From Plectrocnemia conspersa (lineage: Eukaryota > Arthropoda > Insecta > Trichoptera > Polycentropodidae): a stretch of 64,000 bases of DNA. The stretch lies in NCBI GenBank assembly GCA_009617715.1, contig VTFK01000519.1, positions 88,501 through 152,500 on the forward strand, read 5' to 3'. Shown one piece after another: positions 25,401 through 40,400 of the stretch. The position numbers were made by a program, and so were the translations under genes. Position 1 is the stretch's first letter. The number at the start of each line of letters is the position of its first letter. The notes beneath the pieces are model-generated. The model saw only the letters and a list, made by a program, of their open reading frames with translations, had not been told where the DNA came from and did no database searches.

Positions 25401-28400
25401 CCAAAAGCCAGAGGTGTTACTTTAATATATAGCAAATATATATAATTTTATATTTAGAGGAATTATATAAGAAAATATTATAATCGATGGTAGCAAATGT
25501 AAATATCATTTAAGAATATAGTATTAAAGAGTTGATATGTACTATATGTAAACTATATTAGTAGATGATAAAATTCACTTTGTTGAATAATATATTAATC
25601 CCTAATTAAAAAATATGAAATGTCAATAAAATGTGCTCGATTTTTTTTATAAAAAATCATTTCACAAAGAAATAATAATTTTGTAATAATATATTAATGG
25701 CGTAATAAAAAGTAGTATTCTTTTTCAGATCAAAAAAAATAATGCCAATTGAAAGCAAGATACATCTTGTTAAAAATAATATTAATAATTTGGTTTATCT
25801 GATTATTTATAAGTCAACTCTAAACATAACATTTGACATTTATTATAAAATATAATACAAGGATCCAATTATATTTTTATAATAAACAAAAAAAATATAA
25901 AAAAATGAATATTATAAGTAAATAAAAAATGTTATTGAATAAAAAAATCATGTGTGTAAAATATTATTACTTTAAAAGTTGGACGTGAATATACAAAATA
26001 AATATTTGAATGTAACGACTATATTCTATATTAATGGAAATTGCCTCAAAGCGTATCCATGTTGAGCTCCACTGGGATTATTTATGTATACAGAGTAAAT
26101 CTGAGCAAAGGAATGTTGGCACGTTCACCGTAAAGCTCTTGCATTATATTGATAAATGTGAGATATTTTAAAATATTACCTCCTTATAGATGTTGCTATA
26201 TGTCGTCTCGTCGAAACGTGAGTATAATTCCTTCTAGAGTTAGTCAACGATAAAGAAGCTGCATGCCTACTCGCCCCCAAATCTCTAGAAGATCCACTCT
26301 TGCACAATAAGTACCTATAAATTAAAAATAAAGTTAATATACATACAGTATAACTATATACAAAATATTATAAATGTAGTACAAAATCATTACATATTTA
26401 TGTTTTATTTTAAATTAAGGGAATTATATATGTTGTAAATAAACAATGGGAAAATTTATTATATAGATTTTTTTATTCGATACAAAGCAGATGTGGTTCA
26501 AAGCTTTGTTCAAAATACAAAAGAAAGAAAAAAACTATATGCAAAGACGTCGCAGAATCTCTTTTAAAAAATGTTTTGCGTTAGGAGAGGCGAAACTTAC
26601 TTTTTCCATTAATCTCTCATATTTGAAGAATAGTTTACGAGTTGTTTTTTTCCTCATCTGTGTTTGTTTATTAAATATCGTAGAAAAACATTATGTATTA
26701 CGAAATGGCACGTTTATACAATCAATGAAAATCAAGTTTATAAATCACAGTAAATAGAAATATTCAACAATTCAACATCAATGACATTCATTACCATTGC
26801 CATTTCGTCTTTTTGAGGATGATATATTACCGAGAGTCTGTGCCCCTAGATAATGTGCTCCGTAAATCATGTCGCAGTGCTTATTTTATATTTTTAATTT
26901 TATATATAAATACCTTTTATCGTAATTTTTAAATAAAATCAAGTTTTGTGTTCAAATTTTAAATGATGGCGAACCTAATATCAAAACAAATATTTTATAA
27001 TCTAATTTTATTTAAACGTATATTGTTTTTTATCTGTTTCAAAAATCATGTATAAAATCTTCATATATAATATTGTAGTCAATATATATCTCAAACTATT
27101 TTTACGATTTTTTTTTTAAATTTATTAAGGTATTTTTAAAATTTACTAGTATTCCTAACTGGTACTCTTATGAATTTTATTTTATAAACTTTATATTAAA
27201 TAAATTTTTATAAAAAAATAAATCCACATTTAGTTCAAATTCAGTGTATCATATTCACTGTTGTATTATAAATAATTCATCAGTGAATAGATCTGTTTTA
27301 CATATTTTCTCTATTTTTTTTTTATAAGTTTATATATATATAGCATAGATTTATACTATGAATATAATTTTCATAAACTTTCTATCTTTTACTTTAATAA
27401 TATTTTTAAAACTACTCTATAGCATATAACACATATCATTTAATTAAAAAAATCTAAACTAATAATCTTATTTGCATCATTGATCAACAATTTCATTAGT
27501 AATTTAATATAAAATAAATCTGTTCTATTTCAATAACTTTTTTTTAAATAAAGGTGTGATTTATTTACAATTTTCCATGTACATTTTTATTTAAAAAATG
27601 TAATTTATTAAAAAAATAGATTTAGACGACTAACATAAAACATTAAAATTTGCATCAAATATTTGTATAGGCAATGAAAACTTTTAGTAAAACTAAAATT
27701 TTATAATTCAAAAATAAAAGTTTAGTATTAATCATATGGAATTTTATTAAAAATAAATTCAGTACAATATTTTCTAAATAAATCAGTTTTCAAATATAGA
27801 TAATGCTAATAATATCGCAAAAATTTTATTATTATATATAATATATTAAACATTAAAATTAGTTTGTAACATTTCGTTAATTTTAATAGCCGTCTATGTG
27901 AAAATGGCAAGATTTTATTGCGTTTTCCAAAGGGGCGACCGACATAAATGGAAAATGAAAATTCACATTTTCCCAAGAGGCCAAGGTTCCACTTGAATAT
28001 CTGTTAATATTGCTTTTTTTGCCTTCCACACAGTAAAAGTAATACTTACATAAACACTGTCTCTGGCCGAAGCCGGTTTTAATGTGCGAGGTGAAATACT
28101 GTGACAAAACGAATAATTTATGAAATTACATAGAAACATTCTCCTTATTTATATGACTTGGAACAAGATGATATTTATTACTCCCTTGTGGAAAATTTTA
28201 CTTATTATTTTTGTATGCAAAACGTAGGAGAATAAATCTTTAATAATATATATTTAAAAAAGTCACGATAAAAATTAATAAAAGTATCTATTCTATACAT
28301 ATTTCGTTGACATGCATATTTGCAAAATATTTAACAAATAAGTATTAAAATCTATTAAATTCACTAAATCGCTCATGTTATAAATTAATTAACGGCTTTT

Positions 28401-31400
28401 TAATGTTCATTAAAATTATGGCAATATTACAAAAAGCTTTCATAATTAACATATTTTAACGTATTATGTTTATATAGTATGTGATATCCATATATAATTT
28501 TCATAATATTATGTTAAAAAAATTTATATTATTACTAAAACTCATTACATGTAGTAGAATATATAATTATATAAATTTCTGAAATTTATGATGCGCGTAT
28601 TTTAACTTTGGTTTATAATGAGTTTAATTTTGTTAAAAGCTGCGATTAAATTGTAAATTCAGAACCTAAAATTAATATTATCAATAAATTAACCATTCAT
28701 TACAATGTTAACATAGTATACTATAAGGCAGTATTATAAATAAATGCCTTAAATAATTTGCAATATTATTATCTGAAAACCATTGAACTAAAACGTACTA
28801 ATTTATTAATATTCTTATTTTAAAATGAATTTAATGATATAAATAACTATTTTGCAAATTTTTACTAAAGCTCATTTCGTTTATTAATATGTAATATATG
28901 CAATATTATAGGATGCTTGACAATATTAAAAAAAATATTTATATAAGTTTAATATATTATTTATTCTTAAAAAAAACTTATCTTATGCACCAAAATCCTA
29001 AAAAATATAATAAAAAATAAAATAAATATTTTTTTTATACAATAGTTAAAATTAAAGCTTACCTGTTAAAGTGCTTTCTGAAAGTTCCGCTTACACAATA
29101 GAGAGCCACCGGATTTACACAGCTATTCATAAACGATAGACAGAACCCAACTATTCTGAATATATGCCAGAATGTGTTATAATTTTCGATAGCATTTGGG
29201 CTGAAAAAATGAAAACATTATTAAAACATTATACAAGTTCAATGAATAATATACAAAAGTTATGTTTGCATGTTTGTTAGCTTATGTATAAATAAATATA
29301 ATATTAATAATGCATGTGTGTATATTTGTTTATATGTGTATATGTTATTCTAACATAATGTAAAAATATACTAAAATAATGTAAATTGAGAGTTTATTAA
29401 TCATTCGCTTTAATACGATATATGTTAAAAATATCTCTTTGGCTTTTTTAATGTTTTATATTCGATTCATAATAATCCATAAAAAATGATATTATAAATT
29501 CTGCACGAAATCTTAACCATTATGGATATATTTTGAAGTAATTTTATTGTTTATATTACGGTAATTTTATGTATCCTCATGTATAAACATTAAATTAAAA
29601 ATATTATAAAGTTGATGTATAACCAAATTATATTTTTTTTTAAATATAATTTATATTAGTATTTTTTTGACATTTATGTATGAGGTAATAGAATCATCTT
29701 TATGAATTAATAAATATAATAATTCCAAGGACCTATTTGGAGAATCGTTAACAGTTTATTGTTGATGATTCGCAATACCAAAAATAATATTTAGATATTG
29801 TGAAGTGCCACAAGGATTAAATCTTGGCCCATTACTGTTTTTTTAGTTTAAACAATAAATACCGTCGGACTTATAAATATTCAAATCAATCAGAGAAAAA
29901 TAGGGCATATGTTAAAATGTATAAGTACCACCTCTAATTTTAAGGACTGCTTCTCTTTATTGTTATTAATGCTATGAAATGTTGAATTAAAATATAAGTT
30001 TTCGCCAAAAATTTAATATTGGTTTAGACCCTAAAATATTGATTGCTTTTTCGGTGATTAATTTATGAAAATATTCATTTTTAAAGGAGGATCTATATTT
30101 TATATCGTCATAAACGTCATTAAAAATATTAATAGTCAATGTAACTGCGTTAATGTTTTTTTAATGATAACGTTTTTCGTGCATAGTATAACTATCTACA
30201 TTACAATAATTGCTTTTCAGTTAATAAAAATTCATCTAACAATTCCATTAAATTTTAAGTTAAACGGTCCAGTGATTAAACTCTCCCGATTCGCCTCATT
30301 AGGCGCGTAAAATTTCCAGCTTCTCGAATCAATCTTTAACCGTCAACAAAGAATTTTAACTTTTCCATCTTAAATAACCTTCACTTTCATTACAATTAAT
30401 TATTGGAAAAAAGTTATGTTTCGTACCAAACTTTCGCCAGTATATTAATAGATATAACTCCTATATTTTTATAATGATCTTGTTTTAATATTTATGTTGT
30501 TAAATTATATGTATGTACACATTAAATACAGTCTAATTGATAATTGTATATGAAGTAGATACAATTTCAGCAGGGACTTTCACAAACAGGCCCTTGTGTA
30601 ATTTGTTGAACGCCTTGTAATCTGCATAACTTGCTTGGCCGTTATAACGATATCAGCTTTAGTTAATGTAGATTGTTGAAAAGGGGATACATTGTCGTAA
30701 TTGGGGTTTTTGCACCCCGAATTTTGCATCCTTTAGTTTAAAACTTATTAAACATTAATTTGGCTGTTTTATGATTTTATTTATGATGTGAAAATGCCTT
30801 TTAAAATTAAACACCTAAAATATAATAATAGTATTACTTAAAAATTAAAACGCTTAATGCCATTGTAAGGTAAATTTAAATGAAAATGACTAAAAATACT
30901 TTGACTGATAAATTTTTATAACCTTACTGAACACACGGTTTATAAATATGAAAGCCTAAGCCGTAAATCAAATTCGTATCAGGGCTAAGAAATCTCTTGG
31001 ACAACAGAAATAACCAGCGCAAGATAAAACGCTTGAATCTTCAAGTCAAGATAAACAAACAATAGAGCAAGAAGAAGAATGCGGATGCAAGGAAGAAATT
31101 GTTAAATTACTTGAAACGAAAACGCAGAAAGGCATTTAATTAAAACACACAACAGAAAAGAAAAGCGATTGATATAATTGTATAACAACCTCTCACCTAT
31201 GAAATGATTTAGAAGGTTGCTGATATAATGAAAAATTAACAAAGTTAATTATTTTATCTTTACCTTAAGAAGGGAGCGGATGGAATATAATAACTCATAT
31301 ATACATTGTATCATCATAGAATATGCAAGAGATAATTGCCACAAGAGCTATATTTATCAAATAATTGCTACATAAATATTTTTTTTAATTTTGCCTTTAA

Positions 31401-34400
31401 GATCAAATTTAATTACATTTTTTATTATAAAATAAATTGTAAACCTAATATTTAAGACAATTAAAAAGATATATTATGTTTCAACATCGCCGCCTGATCT
31501 AATTATTTGATAAAAAATATGAAAAATCACCCTCGAACCGATTCATCTTAGTAAAAATATATAATACATATTTAGAATAATTACAGGGATTGTTTTTTAT
31601 CGACATTTTAACATATTCATGTAAAAAACTTTGTGCTGCAGATGAAAGCCTTAAAGATGGACTTTCTTTAGTTGATTACGAACCAGAACCACTGCAACGA
31701 TTCAAAAGCTTGTTCCAAAGTTAAGCTAATAAAAGCCACAAAGATAATTAAATGCTTCACAAATAGATGCTGCATAGATTTAAAAAAAAATGGAATAAAA
31801 GAAACACCGCTTTGAAGTTCGTTCTGCGTTTTTTTCAAGCCACAACACCTTAAAAATTGCCGAGATATTATTTCAGTGTCGAAATATAAAATGTGCTTCT
31901 GAAACAAGAAATCCATTTTTACGTTCACAGTAGCATAAACAAATAAACAACTTATATGCAAAGATTCACAATATGAATTGCACTATCAGTCAGCCGAAGA
32001 ACAAAAAATTGCTGAAGTACGTATATATGCATAGATTCAATACCTTTAGGATTTTAAAAATAGACGTACTCATTCATCAGTACATTTGTAGATGTATAAG
32101 TAAGCAGGAAATTATTTATATAAATCCCATCAAAGATGCTTAAAATATATTTTAAATTTGATATTTAATAGTTCATAACCATCAACCTTTACAACTGGTC
32201 GATCAGCGAGTGATTAATTTCTTGCCAGTCGACCCGAAAAATACAGCTATATTTGGGTTCTAATCTGATCTAAACAACAGAAATACGACCGCACGAAGCA
32301 CACAGACAAATTTATTCCACTGATATATGTTATATTTATGTATTAAAATTATGACCATCGTACCGTTATATAAATACAGAAACGCAGGCAACCTACTTAT
32401 TCTGGAATTTACACTTCAGAGTTTAAGGCTTTCCAACTTAGTTTGTACGTACTTTAAACAAGAAAAGGCTGATCCAACTTCAGACTATCGAGGATCGCAG
32501 AACCGCTTCTCTCTTCGCATCTTCCGGTTCAGCTCAACGTCTTAATTCCAGAGTTAAAACCGGTTTGAAAACGCCTAGAGCCTAAGGATTTTTTTTATGA
32601 AAGTATTCACGTATAACATATACAAACTATGCATTACGATTTTAATTGTTGCACTAAAAATTGATTTATCTGCTGCGCAAATCACAGCACAAATCTGCAC
32701 TCGATAAAATTAACTTAAATTTTGGCTAAGCTAATAAATTATTGTCTACTATATACGATTAGCTTTATAATAAATAACCCTCAATGTATAATGCACTATA
32801 ATAAATAAATGAATGTTGTTGATAGCGCCGATCAACAACTTCCTAGTTACCTAGTAACCTATTTATAAAATATTTCATAAAACAATGGAATGGATAAAAA
32901 AGGTAGTTTTTTATTTATTTTCAAGCGCATTGTTTAATTTTTTTTCGTGTGTATCGTAATCAGAATCCTAACAGCTAATTTAAATTCGAAGATTTTATTT
33001 TGAGTATGGCTAAAGGATGGATGCAGAATTCAGTGGAATCTATCGATTCTGAAGACAATTCACCGGTTTCTACCACATCTTGCCGTACCACGACCGGTGG
33101 CATGTATCGATCCACCAGCAAGGCTTTCGGATAAATTAAAAATCATCAGTCAATAAAAATAAAAATTAGGGAGAAATATGTGAGAAGAAAGTGTCGTGTT
33201 TGTTCTGCATGTGGAATAAGGAAAGGTACAGTATACATTTGCAGAAGTTGTGAAATTCGAACGTTTTTATATGTATCAAAAAATATTTATATAAATAAAA
33301 AAGTGTAAATAATAAAAATAAATATAAATAGTAATATAGTGTGGTCTAAAAGTGAGTGCTTAAAATAAATGTGTCTGTGACAGTTGTAAGCAGAAAAAGG
33401 ACGCCGAAAAATTTGGTGAGTGCAAATTATATTAAATTATAAATGATTTTTTTTATAAATCTTTTTTAACTAAAAAATTATAGTAGCAATTAAATTTTAA
33501 TAATCAGGATAATTATAGAAGCAATTAAATTTTAATAAACGGGATAGACGGTCCACTCTTCCTTTATGTATATTAAATGTGTATAAAAAAATCTTTTGCA
33601 TACTAAATTTTTTGAAACTGCAAGTCCTTTGCGTTTCTCTGTAACTTCTCGGTCCCATTATTCTCTTAGTACACTTCTATGTGTACCATTAAGTCTGTAA
33701 GACTATGAAAATTTTGAAAAATTTTGTTTCCTCGTAACTTTAGAAATTAACTAACGTAGACATTTTTCAAATTTTATTAAAATTATTTTATTTAAAGTGA
33801 ACATGCCTCACTTTCAAAATCAACAAACAATTACTATCATTGATCAAAATAAATTATTAGTAAAAACTTTACACTAGTATTTATAGATATGTTTGTGAAT
33901 TGATTAAATACAGAAATTTTAATATAATTTTAAATTAATATTAGCTCTTTTTTTCAATAAAATGGACTTGCCTCACTTTCAAATTCAGCGGCTCATATAT
34001 ACATATATTCTTGAATAAATATATTTCAGACATATTAGCGTTTCACTGACTAAGCAAAGTCCTAAAACAATATAATAATTTATAAAAAATAAAATATATA
34101 CTTTAAACTAAATTTACATATAAAAATCGTATGTGGAGCATCGATTTGCCGTCTATGTGTTTTTTTCTGCCCCTTTTCTTGTTGCGTTTGAGGCTATTGC
34201 CCCTATACGAACATATTCAAGCATTTTATCACCGATTGTATGACAATAAAACGAAAGGAATCGCTTATGGCAACAGGAAGCTTTTTGAAAGCAACACTGA
34301 TGTGAGAACTGATTTCGCAATATATAAAATAAAAATACGACTATTTTCAAAGAAATTGCGAACATTCACTGCACCTTTTCATATTAAAATTAATGTCTAT

Positions 34401-37400
34401 TTTAATTTACGAGCGTTATTTTTAACACGATTTTGCATTCACGCAATATACCCTTAATCTAAATATAACAACATGGCACTATTGTGCGGCGTAGACATGA
34501 TAATGTATAAGCTTTACTTATTATTGTATCATAGACATGCAATATTAAGCTCGAATTAAATTTAATTTCGTATTAATGTATTGGTGTAGAAAATTAAATT
34601 AATATATGTATGTACATATATAATATTTTTTCACTTACCTATAATAAAACCACATCATTGAGATGTGGTATGGCAGAAAACAGAGAGCGAATATAAAGAC
34701 AAACGCTAATACTGTTATGGCGACTTTTCTCCTTGCACGAACCTGCAACAATAATAAATATGTTTTAATAAAAATATTTTCATTAGTGCAAAGGTCTGCC
34801 TTAATCTGGGTTATAAATTTTTCAATTTGTTCGGTTATGAAACTCGTACAGAAAAATTAAAAATATCCAACCCTTTATTTTTTTGGACAATGTGAGCTAT
34901 TTATTTAATAAAACACAATAAAAATAGATCAGTTTATATATGAAATACACTAGAAAATGTTATTGATCGTTTTATTATTTAGATGTGTCACAAAAATATA
35001 TGAAAAAATGTTTCGACATTGGAAAATGTTACATATTCGTTTAACGGTTTACAATATTTAAGATATTCGAAAATGAAAAACACTTACGTGCGAATATTGC
35101 CATTTCTCGGAAACGATTTACAGTGATAAGAATTTGTATTATTATTTTATTATTCCGTTTCACGTGAAATCCACAGAGATGGTATCTTTGATATATTTTG
35201 GTTCCCAAAAAGCCCTTTGAGTTTAATTCCTTAATGCTTTTTCAGGTATCTATTTATTTAGATTCATCCGCCTTAAGCAATAATGCTTACATTATATTAT
35301 AACATATTCCCTATCGATCGACACGAGTTACATTTTTTTTATTTTTATATAAAATGACATATTTGGTGTTATGTTACGCAACAAGCAAAAAATCGTAACC
35401 TAATATTTCCGGAAAATTCGTGAAAAAATTTAAGATGAAGGTCATATTTTCAGCGAGAAAAGCTCTCATAGATATGATTGACGATATTTTAGCTTGTATT
35501 TGAACGCTACTATATTTTATCCACATAATATAAGACAATGTGAATTATGATATATTTTTTTCATATATGTACAAACACATACAAAAGTTTTGTGTCAAGT
35601 AGTTTCCTTAACAATTTTTTTACTACAATCATCTTTTTATTTGATACAGATTTTATTTTATTTTAATTATGTAGTGGGCTTTCTTATTATTTTAATTAAA
35701 TATCACCAATGTGATTTTTCATGTATTACGAATATATTATTAAAAAATTAAATATTCAGTAATAATGACGTGGGGAGGTAGCTCGTAGTTTAGAATTTAG
35801 AGCATCGTTGAATTGTATGTCTCTAGTAGCATCTATAGATATAAATACGTCATACACTACAGTTGGGTCAAAGGCTAAGGTAAGATAATCTTTCTTAGAA
35901 AGCAGGACGGACTTAAGTTAAACTTTTAGACCAATCACAGCTCGGTTTATTTTTAGATAATTACAATAAAAATGGATTAGCCTCCACAATTTTTTCGTAG
36001 CTAGCTCGTTGAAATCTTCCTTCAACATATTTTGGCAATTCATGTTAATATAACTTATGTGAGCAATCGTGGATTTCTTGTAACATATGGAAACCAATTG
36101 CTTAAATAATATTCTATTCTATCAGTAAATCTGCAAGGGTCTGCTCTTCTCGTTAATTCATATTTTTCTCTGATTCTCAGGACGTGTTCATTTTCTGATC
36201 TTCAAAAAAAGCATACAATTCACCCCTATTTACACATATATAATATATAAAGGGTGACAAAATGTGCAATAAGACAGCTTAAAAGTATCTTTGGAGAAAA
36301 AAATATTAACAAATAGTTTGTCTTCTGTGAAAATCATTAACTTAATAGTTTATGGAGCATATTTGTGCTAATTTTATTATGAAAAATAGTACAGAAATTT
36401 TAATGATAAATCATGACAATTGGATTTATAAGCTATATAAATTCAAGACTTCTGATTAGCTGCTAGGCTTAATATACTCATACCTAAGAAATAGAATCTA
36501 TGTAGGCATTCTGACTTTTCGATACATTTTTATGAATGAAAAAATTATGTAATGCAGTAAAGTATTGCAGATAAATTATAACATATTGTTTTTAAAATAA
36601 TCTAAAGTGGAATCACACATCCGCGTTCTTTTTTTTTTGATAAAAAAATTTCAGCCGTATAAAAATTTCTCTCGTTTTCTGTTGATGTTGGTTTGATCGA
36701 ATAAAATATTTAAGAATTTTTTTTCATTAATCCATAAGATGTTGGTTTTCTTACACTACTCTCTGTAAGGCAGAAACAAATTTCTTTCCTTAATTGTTGC
36801 GCAAATTATGAATTTTTAATTTTTACAATGGATTTTAATTATTTAATGAAGTCATATGGGTTCTCAGTATTCGTCAAGCTTTTAAATAATCTGTGAAAAT
36901 TGTTTTCCCATTTTATATGTTTCTGCTTTTTAAGAATTACTAAATAATTATTTTTTTAATGGTGAAAAGTTCTGGATTTTACAAATATTTAATTAATAAC
37001 ATCAATGTTTGGTTTCTTCGATTATATAAATTGTTTTTAATTACCCGTTGAAATTTCGAGCATAGCTCATAATTGCTATTTTACAATTGTTTTAAAAAAA
37101 ATGTTAAGGCCCTTTTGGATGTCAATAATAATTTTTGGACAATTTTCAATAACAGCTGTTGCTGCTTTACAAAAACAAAATAAAAAAACCTTTTTGGATA
37201 ATCAAAACATCTTAAATCGTTTAGAATTTTCCCGATTCCAATGCGTAATTTCATATTATCGGGGCGAGTTCTTTGATCACCAAAGCAAAGATAAAACCGC
37301 CGGCCGGTCAGAGTAATATAAAATCGCAAAAAAATTTTGGTCGTTCAAGTACGTTCAATCTTCCGAAAAATGATGCATATTTTTAAGCATCTGGCACAAA

Positions 37401-40400
37401 AACATTCGGAAAAGTTTCTTATCTGAGTATCATCTTTTATTACTTAAGCAAAAATAAGGCGAGTTCAAGTGTGTCTTGTCATTCCCAATCCTTATTAAAA
37501 TTTGCCTTTTCCCATGCAGCGTTATAAAAAGAGCAGTGATTGTAAACCTTTGTATTGATTTGTAAATAAATATTGCTTATAAAATTTCTCGATTTAACAT
37601 TTTTTTCGCGAAATTCTCGATAAGAAACACTAAATTTTGTTTTTTGCTAAATAATGAACACTCGATACCGTTGAAGTTCCTTAGGTAAGTTTACACGATC
37701 CGTTTCTCTTTATTTTGTTTACGAACAATATCCCAAAAATAAAAATACGGTCTCACGGTCTTAAACCAATTGAAAATAAATCACACAAATCTTCTAAAAT
37801 TCAAAATAAATATTTAGCGAGATAAAAATTAAAACAGAAACAGAAAACGAAACAAATTTTGCCACTATCTTTCCAAAATGAACGTAAAATGAACAACAAG
37901 CATTAAATACCTGAGCTTAGAGCTAAACTTCAAGCTTAAAGTTAATAAACATATATTTTGGAACTATGCTCCAAAGAGCTTGCCGAAATTAAGGCCCTTA
38001 TAAAATTCAGTTAATTTATATAATTTACCAAAACGAAACATTGTCAAGCTAAATATATTTCTGTAGACTGAGCTCTGGTGAAGAGCTTTAAGACCATGTG
38101 AAGGATCGTTAACGATGTGTCTCGAAAAAATCTTCCAAGATGCTCGATTTTATTCTAAGGAATGCGTTTCACATTGACGATCCGTAAGTTATTTTCCCGT
38201 TACCTTTTTTACATATTTATTTTTGGAATTACCATTTCTTAGACATAGGTTACCTTACAAGGTTTACGATGCCTATTTTCTCGAAATTTTATTTCAGAGT
38301 AATCTTTTCTTAGATAGGTTCACTAAGATTTACGACGCCTATTCCACCAGATTTAATTTTGGTGTTCTTTTTCATTTTCTTAGAAAGTATATGATGGGTA
38401 GGTCGATTGGTATACGTCAGGTCTATTAAGGTTCGGTCAATTTTATGTTACACGACAGGTAAACGATGTGTCATTATTCTTCATTTTCAAAGGTTGTTTA
38501 AATATTTGTGAATAACTTCACTTTTTTCGAAGGAATATTCTTACGAAATATATATAGTATACGCTATTATTTTCATTCGCTTCAATATTAATCAATCAAT
38601 TGCATTCGGTGCTTAATACATTGTCTTTCAGACTTTTGTTTCCTATATTAATTGACGACATTGTGTATTTACGATGATTGATTATTGAGAGTGAGTAATG
38701 GTGAGTAATAGGAACTGTCGAGTAGTGTTTTATGTTGTGCAACGGTGATTACAGTGACAAACTACAATTAGTTAATTAATAATAGTTTGCCTTTGCAAAC
38801 ATACATATATGCATTTATATGTATTGAATTTGTGTAGTAGTAGAAAATTGTCAAAGCGTATATATTTTTCATATCGGTAAAGTCTATTGCTATTTTTTTT
38901 ATTTAATAGGAAGCATGATAATTCAATTCTGATTTAATATATCATATAATTTCTCACTTAAAATTATTACGGCAAATAAAAAATATGCAAGTCATTCATG
39001 AATTGACATGAAAAAATATTGTATTTTAAAAACATATAATGTATGTACTTGAATTTACATTATTTTATATTACAGAAAATAATATATTTGATATTTTCGA
39101 GATAGTGTGACTTTTGCATCTTATTGAAATTAATTTGAAATTTTGAGAGCACGTTGAGTGGTCGTTGCTTCGAGAGTTTTCACTGTAGTCGTCGATGATT
39201 CAATTGGTGATGAGGTGTTGCTCTCCATTGAGTGATTGGCGGGTGATTTTTAATAGGAAACTATAGCACTTGCGCAAAATTCAAGTTGAGAAACAATCGC
39301 ATTAGTATCTTACTCCACCTTTAAAATCATCATCTTATAAATTCTGATTTCAAGGTCATCAAATTTTAGCACCTAATAGAAAGATAAAATCGGCAGATTA
39401 ATTAGCCAAATTAACATGCGTGAGAATCATAATATTATAACCCGTAAGAATATTTTTCTGTAGATTAAGTAATAATATCTGCCATAAACTGGAAAGAGTA
39501 AGATATTCGTTGGCAACTTTGAGAAAGGATAATACGCGAATTTGAGATCTACTCAACGGTAATCTGTTGATTCAAGTTTTGTGATTTTACACTTTACCAA
39601 AAAGGGAACAAACAAAATCTTATGCATTTTTCTCAGATACTCATTCAGAAACACTCTTTAAATCTTTTACTTTGAGAGCTCTATAAATGAACTCACTAAG
39701 TTTGTATGAATTTAGTGAGTCATCACAGAAGCCGCCGCTTCTCTCTTCGCATCCCCTGGTCCAGCTTCATGTCATGAAAAAAAATTTGTACGCGTTGATC
39801 TAAATATTTGTTAAATATTACCAAACAACAACTTTGTCGCAAACGAAAATAAACACTCCTTACACAAGGCCAGGACACTATTATAACGTAGATTAGATTA
39901 TTAAATATGCAAAAATATCTGCATACCCTTTGCTTTGCTATAGCATAAAAGATGCAGCAGTTATTTCCAGCTGGCACTAGCGTTTTATTATTCTCATTTA
40001 ATAGCATAACAAATCGTCGGTTGTATTTAAATTTTTCAGAAATATCTAGCAGCAAGACATATTAATTCAGTTATGTATTACATAATGAATGAAATTTTTA
40101 ATAATTGTATATGGAAACCAATTACAAGTAAATTTTAATTAATGCATAAAACAAAGTTGAAATATTTCATAAATATGCGTTTGAAACGATTGTCAAATTA
40201 AAATATTTTTTAAGCCTAATAAAATTATATTATTATATTTATATTTAAGGCTTTCTTTAAAAATTAATATGTAATGAAAATTTTTTTGGCGACTATATTT
40301 TAATTAACTCTTTTTTGATAATAAAATATATTTATGTATATTAAATAAAATATAGATTTTATATTTATTTTTCTGTAAAATAGAACCCACAATTCAGAAT

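Larger units (their letters stand above)
22500..26179. other. Receptor intron F-G (3.68 kb)
   Basis: Contains a GC-raised block at about 23580-23950 with paired bZIP-like sites, and copy 1 of the TATA-bearing repeat (24430-24845). Elsewhere AT-rich and featureless. Confidence 0.7.
29201..34638. other. Receptor intron D-E (5.44 kb)
   Basis: Contains a LINE reverse-transcriptase relic (29.77-29.91 kb), unidentified open segments near 30.98-31.14 and 31.64-31.72 kb, a piggyBac C-terminal relic (33.06-33.31 kb), a 35-bp tandem duplication (33477-33546) and two related repeat pieces (33.79 and 33.96 kb). Confidence 0.7.

Noticed and set aside
31668..31961. 97-codon minus-strand open frame
   Set aside because: Intron sequence; Phe/Leu/Ile-rich translation of A-rich opposite strand, no motif or splice support.
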